Assembly (NCBI GenBank): GCA_030568195.1 | Contig: JAJLTO010000015.1 | Location: 1 to 64,000 of the forward strand | Reading direction: 5' to 3' | DNA length: 64,000 nt | Source: Dipodascopsis uninucleata var. uninucleata | Lineage: Eukaryota; Ascomycota; Lipomycetes; Lipomycetales; Lipomycetaceae | Shown here: in pieces, positions 57,640-64,000 of the stretch | Position numbering within the stretch: position 1 is the first letter of the stretch | How the letters are laid out: every line of letters starts with the position of its first letter | Position numbers and translations under genes: made by a program | Notes under the pieces: model-generated | Database searches by the model: none | Told to the model about the DNA's origin: nothing | The model's input: the letters and a program-made list of their open reading frames with translations, nothing else

Positions 57640-59208
57640 TCACAAAATACCAGAATCCTTTAATGAATTTTGAAGAATAGTTTCTTCTACAGCAGCGAAA
57701 ACAAGTCGGATGTTACTAGTATTTGTGGCTTGAGTAAGACTAATGAAATAAAATTTGAAATCGTTAGCATATTTGATAGCCTAAATATTAGAAACAAATA
57801 CAAAGCTTTGCTTACTGAGGGTATATATTCAGACCACTTCGATTAAGTTGAGTAAACCGCCATAGGATGAATTTGGCCGCTTTATGGAGATCATCTCCAC
57901 CTACTTAAATTTAGTATTTGCTTTGAATATATAGACTTTCAACATAAGAATATAAAATAAATAAGAACTTTTACTCACCATCGTAATCATGGAACCATGA
58001 ACTTAAAGCTACTTTCTTGAGCTTCTCTTGAAAAATATCAATCTTGTTGAGAAATAGAACTATACTAGTCCTAACAAACCATCTACTGTTTACAACAGAA
58101 TCGAATAATATCATACTCTCTAACATTCGATTCTATAGAAAAGTACGAGTTAGAATCTGTCACAAGGTAGGGAAACTATTCAAGATCTTGCATACCTGAC
58201 CAGAATCTTCGAGCAATACCTGATCGTATTCACTTAACGCAACACAAAATATAATCAATGTAACACCTTCGAAACAATGGATCCATTTTTTACGCTCACT
58301 TCTCTGTCCTCCCACATCAAACATGTGGATCATCAATTGATTCGTGGGGAACTTTGTCTCAAAAATACCGGTCGTCTTTATTCGCGCTCTGAGAACGTCA
58401 CCTTCGGTAGGCAGAAAATCATTGGCACCAATTCTTTCAACGGCGTCTAAAAAACTATAACAGGCGTCATTAGAACGTCCTCAGCATTAACAAACTAATT
58501 TCTCACATACTATATTGCAGAATCCATGAGATAAAACTCCGTTTGCCGTTCTCGCACCTCCTCCATTATTGGATCATTATAAACTGATGAAATTGCCACA
58601 GTAACTTCGGGATCCAGCTTAACTTTCGGGTCCATATCGAGTTGAACATCGTTCAAAAACAGTACGTAAGCCTGCTCGAATAAATTCATGTTAGTATCTG
58701 ATTGCTAAATCTTTATCCTTAATCATGATGATGAAAGTCTAAGTGACCATCATTCTGGATCCTATCATGTATTCAGGTGTGCTCTTACCTTATTTTCTTC
58801 CTTCACTAGCGACAAGTTAAGCTGTGACATACCATCTAGGAGACCTTTGATAGACTCTAGGAGATTCTTGTATATATGTCGTCTATAAAGTGCTAGCTCA
58901 TCATGGGTATATCCATTTTGGTGTATAATTTTCATTTGCCGCACAATTGTGGACTTTCCGCTCTCTCCAGAACCTATATTAAAATCCGAAATACGCATAT
59001 TCCGCGAACGTATTCGGTCAGAATACCATTCAATCTATATTTCAAAAGCGTCAGACGCAAAATCATCACTTATAATCATACCTAGTAGTAGGACCTTGCA
59101 TATTTTCTGTGCTCTCCTTTGGTCTTCTTCTATTTGCTTATCGATCTGCGCGCTCCTCTTCCTCTCCTCTACCTCCTGCGAGACATCCGTTGAAACGCAA
59201 GAACCCAT
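57640..59208 (-). CDS. heterotrimeric G-protein alpha subunit
   Basis: A membrane-bound signalling GTPase for nutrient or pheromone sensing. There are seven exons: 59208-59082, 58973-58789, 58671-58511, 58454-58196, 58132-57979, 57900-57816 and 57739-57640; 356 residues, standard length. Gly2 in MGSCVS is an N-myristoylation site and Cys4 a palmitoylation site. Nucleotide motifs are GSGESGKST (G1), RARIKTTGI with the catalytic Arg and Thr of switch I (G2), [17 protein letters not shown] (G3/switch II with catalytic Gln), LFLNKIDIF (G4) and HLTQATNT (G5). The C-terminus is LKDSGIL: Ser replaces the Cys four residues from the end that pertussis toxin modifies in Gi-type subunits. Which fungal group (Gpa1, Gpa2 or GNA-2-like) it belongs to needs a tree. 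Confidence 0.97.
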
Positions 59209-60840
59209 CTTTCACGACGCTTTCAACTTTCTCCAACGGATCTTTCACTTGGACAATGCCTTTATTTTATTCTTTGACGTTGGATTTCAGATGCTATAAT
59301 ATTATATTGTTTTTAACTCTTAGGAGGATACCCAACGTATCAAAACGTATCAATAGTGGGATCCACAAATCAACCTGACCTCATGTGCCCCTCCAAATAA
59401 TTAATCTGTTATACTTATTTGAACACTGCTTTTTCACAGTACCACTTGCCTTTCTACTTTCAAAGAAAGTATTCTGACGTCCCCTTATAGTGCGTTCTCA
59501 GTATTATTTTGTATAACTTTATCCTTGAAATGTCTCTTAGTAGTAAACCACAGTTCGCCCATAACTCCATGTTAACAAAATCTTTGCCCTACTTTCATAC
59601 TCTTTCTAACGACTTGATTCAGCGATCTTCCTATTTCATACACCCAGCCGGTTGAGGGCTCTAAACCTAGTCCCAATACCTTACCCTGATTTTTTGAGGC
59701 TCAATTATATTTGCTAGAGTTCGCTATTCACAACAATCCTGTGTTGTATATAATATATCACGTGATGGAACCCGAATTCGATATCAATGAGATTGATATT
59801 TAGGTTAAGGTTAAATCGAGTAGAAGGATCAGAGAACCAGAGCACGCACAGGTATGACAGAAGAGCGACGGTTGAGGCTAGAAACGGAAAACATATCAAT
59901 CCTTAGATTCTATGCTGCTACCGTATCTCGTTTCTAGTAACTTTAGCTCTAACGAGATTTGAATGTAACGTCAAATTATACCGCATATGCTTCACTATTT
60001 AACTTCACATATAACGTAAACGAGAGATATTTTGTATGCTTGTAGCTACCTAGAGTTCATGCAGTGGTAATGCCTGATCTGACGCATTTTGGGATAGCTA
60101 CTCAATTTACGTCTAAAGAGCCTGAATGTGTGATCTGGCTGTAGTAGCGTTTTCAGATTGACGACTCAGGCAGGTAGCATAGTCTGAGGCACATCTCCAT
60201 ACTTGTTGAAGAAGCAAAAGGTAAAATGCCATGTGTTTACAATATGTTTAGGAACATTATCTATTGTACATTACTTTCAATGAGACTTAAAACTGATGAC
60301 ATAAAATACGGACTAGTTATATGAGCATTGCAGATTTTCACGTGCATGGAACTAGAACCAGATTTTAGTCTCCAGGCTAGACTAATTTCAAAAAAAATAC
60401 TCATTATTAGTATGGAGTCGGTATAATAATAAATTCGTAATAGCTTTAGATAAGACGCTTTATGTTAGACTATGCTTTCTCCATGTTAAAAATGCTTTCA
60501 GTACGTATACGGTATTTGGTGCCAGATGATAGTAAAAAATTATAATTACTATATAGTATTATCAGAGCGTCACTATAAAATCTATTCTAACTTTGTAGGC
60601 ACCGTTAGGTGTACGGTATAGTAAGTGCGGAGGAAAGATTTTAATACCAGCCGTTACTTCTTCCTAGAAGTATATTATGTCAATGGTATCTATGTAAGCT
60701 CAAAGGCTTCCTTTCTGCCTTATACGCCCTTATTTTTACTTTTTTTACTTTTATATATAAATGATAGAAAGGATTTCTAAATATTGGACTGGAGCTCTTT
60801 AAAACTGAAGCTTGCGATATCAGAGATATACACTAGCAAT
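59209..60840. other. divergent intergenic region, 1.6 kb
   Basis: This holds the promoters of the G-alpha gene and the SLC49-like carrier. Reading frames at 58949-59378 on the plus strand are shadows of G-alpha exon 1 and the intron after it. No gene or repeat is supported. Confidence 0.55.
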
Positions 60841-62656
60841 ATGTCGAGTGACGATGGACTCGTTACCAAGGTGGTATCTCCAGATGCGTTGGCAATGAAT
60901 ATGATTAGTTATGGTGAAAGCGAAGGAACAGTAGAATATCGTATGTACAAAAGACGATGGTTCGGACTAATCATGCTCATGATTCTCAACATCGTAGCAT
61001 CTTGGAATGTAAGTATAATTTCTCTAACTATGCATATGACAGAGTCTCGTGTAAATACAAATATAAGCCATTTATTCATAGTATTCTGTCTTTAAATACT
61101 ACTAGCTGTCGACCAGTACGCGACGACTAATTTTTAATGACTCTATTTGTTTAAGAAGCCACTTGCTACAAGAAATAATCTAATGTGAATCATGTAAAAT
61201 AGTGGCTCCGTTATGCACCTGTTGCATCTAATGTGCAGAATTATTTTCATCTCTCGTCTGAAACTCCTGTTAACTGGCTCTCAGTGGTAGTATTGTTCAC
61301 ATATCCCATAGGCAGTGCTGTTGGAGCATATATACTAAACAGGAAAGGGACTAAAACTGCCATGCTTATCTCTTCAATATTGCTTATATTAGGCAGCTGG
61401 CTCAGTGTTATTAGTGTTAAAATATATGGAGGTAGAGGTAGCATTGGACTTGCAATGTTCTCACAGATTATTATTGGACTGGCACAGCCTCTCGTGCTAA
61501 ATGCTCCTTCATACTACACAGATCAATGGTTCAATTCGTATGTCGCTATTTGGAACTTAAAGATTTTTGTTTTATGCAAGGCATGTTGATTTAGTTCTAA
61601 CGTATCGCGTCTGATATGTAGTAATTCACGAGTTACTGCAAATGCACTCGCGAGTTTGTCGAATCCACTAGGGGGTGCAATAGGACAGTTGGTCAGCCCA
61701 GCTATAATTACAGAAGACAGCAAGGTCGCCGATATGGTAAATTTTCTGTTATGTTTTAGAACTTGTACTGATATGAAAAGCTAACGCAACGTCTTAGATT
61801 CTATATGTTGCAATTATTGTGAGTATATCGCATATGCACAGAAAGATTGTCTACTAATATCGCATCAGTCTACTATCTTGAGTATTCCGTCGATAGCAGT
61901 TCCATCTAAGCCACCGACACCGCCTTGTCCTTCTGCATCTTATAAAAAGATGTCTTTTAGAAAGTCGATCAATAAATTGGTAGTAAATCGTCGGTTTGTC
62001 TTGATATTCATAGTTGTAAGTATCATAATCATGCCGTCTACCATTAACAATGGCTAACTGCTCTCATAATTTAGTTCTCAGTACTAGTAGGCTTCTTCAA
62101 CGCGTACTCTAGTCTCATATATCAGGTAATGAAGCCCTATGGATATACGTCTGATGAAGCAGGCTATGTTGGGGCCTGCCTTATTCTTGCTGGTCTTGTG
62201 TTTTCCGCGATAGTGTCTCCGCTTATCGATAAATATCACAGTTATATAATAGTTTTCAAAGCAGTACCTATCATATCTATATGCTACATATGTCTGATAT
62301 TTACACAAACAGAGTCATTAAATTTAGCAGGGCCATTCATCGTATCAGCTGTTATTGGGGCAACTTCATTTTCACTTCTTCCGGTAGTTTTAGAAGGAAT
62401 CCAAGAGATGGTGTATCCAATTTCTCCAGAATTGACTTCAAGTTTATTATGGGCTGGAGGAAATATTCTTGGTGGAATTTTCATAGTTGTAATGGATGCT
62501 CTTAAACGACCTTCTGACGCTGGAAATCCACCAGGAAATATGACTCGCTCTCTCATTTTCGAAGCGGTTGTATCTAGTGTAGTTGCTCCACTACCTTATT
62601 TTCTGGGGTCGAAAGAACAGACCAAAAATCGGCGAGTTGAACTTGATATCGAATAG
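60841..62656 (+). CDS. MFS transporter, SLC49 (FLVCR/DIRC2)-like
   Basis: A predicted twelve-helix carrier of the SLC49 branch, whose animal members move haem, choline or pyridoxine; the fungal substrate is unknown. There are six exons: 60841-61008, 61203-61537, 61622-61736, 61798-61818 (21 nt), 61869-62015 and 62075-62656; 455 residues. Family signs are RRWFGLIMLMILNIVASWN leading into helix 1, WLRYAPVAS, NWLSVVVLFTYPIGSAVGAY, GLAQPLVLNAPSYYTDQWF with SRVTANALASLSNPLGGAIGQLV in the first half, and the later GVI-like GFFNAYSSL and YGYTSDEAGYVGA block. It is slightly short for the family. The 21-nt exon sits in the loop after helix 6. Confidence 0.88.
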
Positions 62657-63205
62657 AACATTATATCTGTTTCTAGATCGATGCTGTATTTTTAATGTTA
62701 TGAGTATTTAAATATTGTACATTTTTTAGAAAGAGTATTTACTAGACTTCTATCATCTGACTATAGAAGCTCTAAGCAGGCTAGTAGATGCGTAATCCAT
62801 CAATAGCAACGGTCTATGTGGATTTTACACGAATTCTCCTTAGCGGTTTTGTTTCGTTTTTTTATGTTTTCTCAATAATATCCGAAAGAAATGGTAAGTT
62901 GGGTTTCAATATGATCATTACAACATATTTTGACGACAATCATTCTATGTTTATTCTCATATATGAAAGTTATACATATTTGGTATTTATACTTACCTTA
63001 GAATAAATAATGAGCTAAGCCTTAGCATTTTGATTATGTTAATATTTTTTCGGTCATCACTACGATTTACGACGTAAAATTATTGAATAACTTCCAGGAC
63101 ATGTGTTTATTGTAGATTTTCATAATGTAAGGATAGGAGATATAACCCAAATAAAATTATTAATTATTTATGAGAATACAAACGTCTATTATTGAAAGAA
63201 GCCGT
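62657..63205. other. intergenic region between convergent genes
   Basis: AT-rich 3' flanks of the carrier gene and QCR6. The open frame at 62788-63006 has no ATG-linked family likeness and is not called. Confidence 0.6.
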
Positions 63206-63598
63206 TTATTTCAGCTGAGCAAAAAGCTTTGGGGCGGCACATTCATTGACGCAGTGCTGAAGATGGAAACTAAACATACAATATAACATTAGTGACTGAA
63301 CATATCCCACATCGAAAGACCAATTAGAATAATTAACCAATGCTAATTGAACAATACAATAGAAACGATTATTAACTTACAATTCCTCGACGCAATCTTC
63401 TTTGTGTTCCAATTCCTCATATCCATCTTCCTCCTGCGCCTTAGTGACTCGCTCGACGCACTCATCGAAGTGATGCTTAAATGGATGGCATAGCTTAGAC
63501 TCGGCGCACTCCTCTTGAATAACAGGGAAAACGTCTTCTGGCTCTTCTTCTTCTTCTTCCACTTCTTCAATCACTTCAATTACTTCAGGCTCTTCCTC
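63206..63598 (-). CDS. QCR6: ubiquinol-cytochrome c reductase hinge protein (Qcr6), 5' exon not resolved
   Basis: An acidic subunit of respiratory complex III in the intermembrane space that helps cytochrome c docking. The two exons seen are 63598-63381 and 63269-63206, joined in frame at EE-F-FHLQHC. A run of Glu residues fills the N-terminal part. The paired-cysteine hairpin is complete: ECAESKLCHPFKHHFDECVERV and EDCVEEFFHLQHCVNECAAPKLF. The last residues, APKLFAQLK, are diagnostic. The exon at 63598 follows a TAG acceptor with a TTACTAATG branch, so at least one upstream exon with the start codon must lie at or right of 63640; none of the short candidate ATGs there could be joined convincingly. 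Confidence 0.93.
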
Positions 63599-64000
63599 CT
63601 ACATTGAATCAATATTACATTAGTAATTTGGCTCAAAATTACTTAAGTATAGTAAAAACTAAGTATTTCCATCTCATTCTATATTATAAGTGAAAGCGAC
63701 TTCGATATAATGAAACAGGCAACTATGAGGACCATGTTTAAAGTGACAAAGATAAAATAGAGGTGATCAGCTTTGAGGAACGAAGAATCATTCCTAATTA
63801 TGATAGCAACATAGTTGCCACAGACCGAGCTCTCTCCATGTCGAGCAACGACCAATAACAAGACCAAGCCTTATTATCTCTATCGTAAAATGTATCATTT
63901 ACACGATGATTTATTCGACTAAATCATTAACAGTTCTATTCATGTTCTACTTTTAACACTGATACTGATATTATGAACACGATATCAAGGATCCTGAGAC
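63599..64000. other. window edge upstream of QCR6
   Basis: This should contain the first QCR6 exon and its intron. Candidate ATGs near 63685 and 63740 (minus strand) gave no clean in-frame splice. A minus-strand frame at 63679-63867 is hydrophobic but unsupported. Confidence 0.4.

Noticed and set aside
62788-63006. 72-codon ORF downstream of the SLC49-like gene
   Set aside because: AT-rich, with no motif, and positioned in the 3' flank.

Overview
This window is nuclear DNA from an ascomycete fungus with many introns, and it carries about 28 protein genes and one tRNA gene. Almost every gene is recognisable by family once introns of about 45-200 nt are removed. The introns use mostly GTAAGT/GTATGT donors, CTAAC-like branch sites and TAG/CAG acceptors. 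The lineage is inferred. Fta4 (Sim4 kinetochore complex), Srf1, Pxl1-like LIM, Nug1 and Qcr6 point to Ascomycota. The intron density, with several exons of only 13-27 nt, is unlike budding yeasts and suggests an early-diverging (Taphrinomycotina-like) or otherwise intron-rich ascomycete. INO1 argues against Pneumocystis, and a CIA30-family complex I assembly gene hints that complex I may be present. I cannot name the species.

Layout, left to right. 1-1.7 kb: broken Ty1/copia-type retroelement fossil with inverted repeat copies. 2.4-8.6 kb: divergent forkhead factor, kinetochore protein Fta4, LIM-domain (Pxl1-like) protein. 10.6-21.4 kb: dense housekeeping block with INO1, SURF1/SHY1, an UBXD2-like UBX protein, SHQ1, CIA30, ADE1 and ERG1. 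21.4-28.4 kb: about 7 kb that is gene-poor, with one unrecognised two-exon membrane protein gene. 28.4-44.4 kb: PSY2 (PP4 regulatory subunit 3), peroxisomal SPS19, tRNA-Ser(AGA), MRP10, a DUF218 membrane protein, a secreted glutaminyl cyclase, NUG1, a monocarboxylate-type MFS carrier, a PY-motif membrane protein and a SRAP/HMCES DNA-crosslink protein. 45.1-64 kb: a TetA-like MFS carrier, NAD(P)HX epimerase, mitochondrial AspRS (MSD1), cullin-1, SRF1, a G-protein alpha subunit, an SLC49/FLVCR-like MFS carrier and QCR6.

Functional links are loose, as is normal for a fungal chromosome. Respiratory and mitochondrial genes recur (SHY1, CIA30, MRP10, MSD1, QCR6). NAXE and MSD1 share a 254-bp divergent promoter region, and SHQ1 and CIA30 share one of 200 bp. 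I found no CRISPR array, gene cluster for a secondary metabolite, or clearly new multi-gene system. The most interesting leads are: a peroxisomal SKL tail in SPS19 that exists only after the last intron is removed; a perfect 9-bp dyad 48 nt upstream of the INO1 start; an atypical SRAP active site; and the unknown gene inside the gene-poor block. All exon coordinates were worked out by eye from splice signals and reading-frame continuity; no RNA evidence was available.
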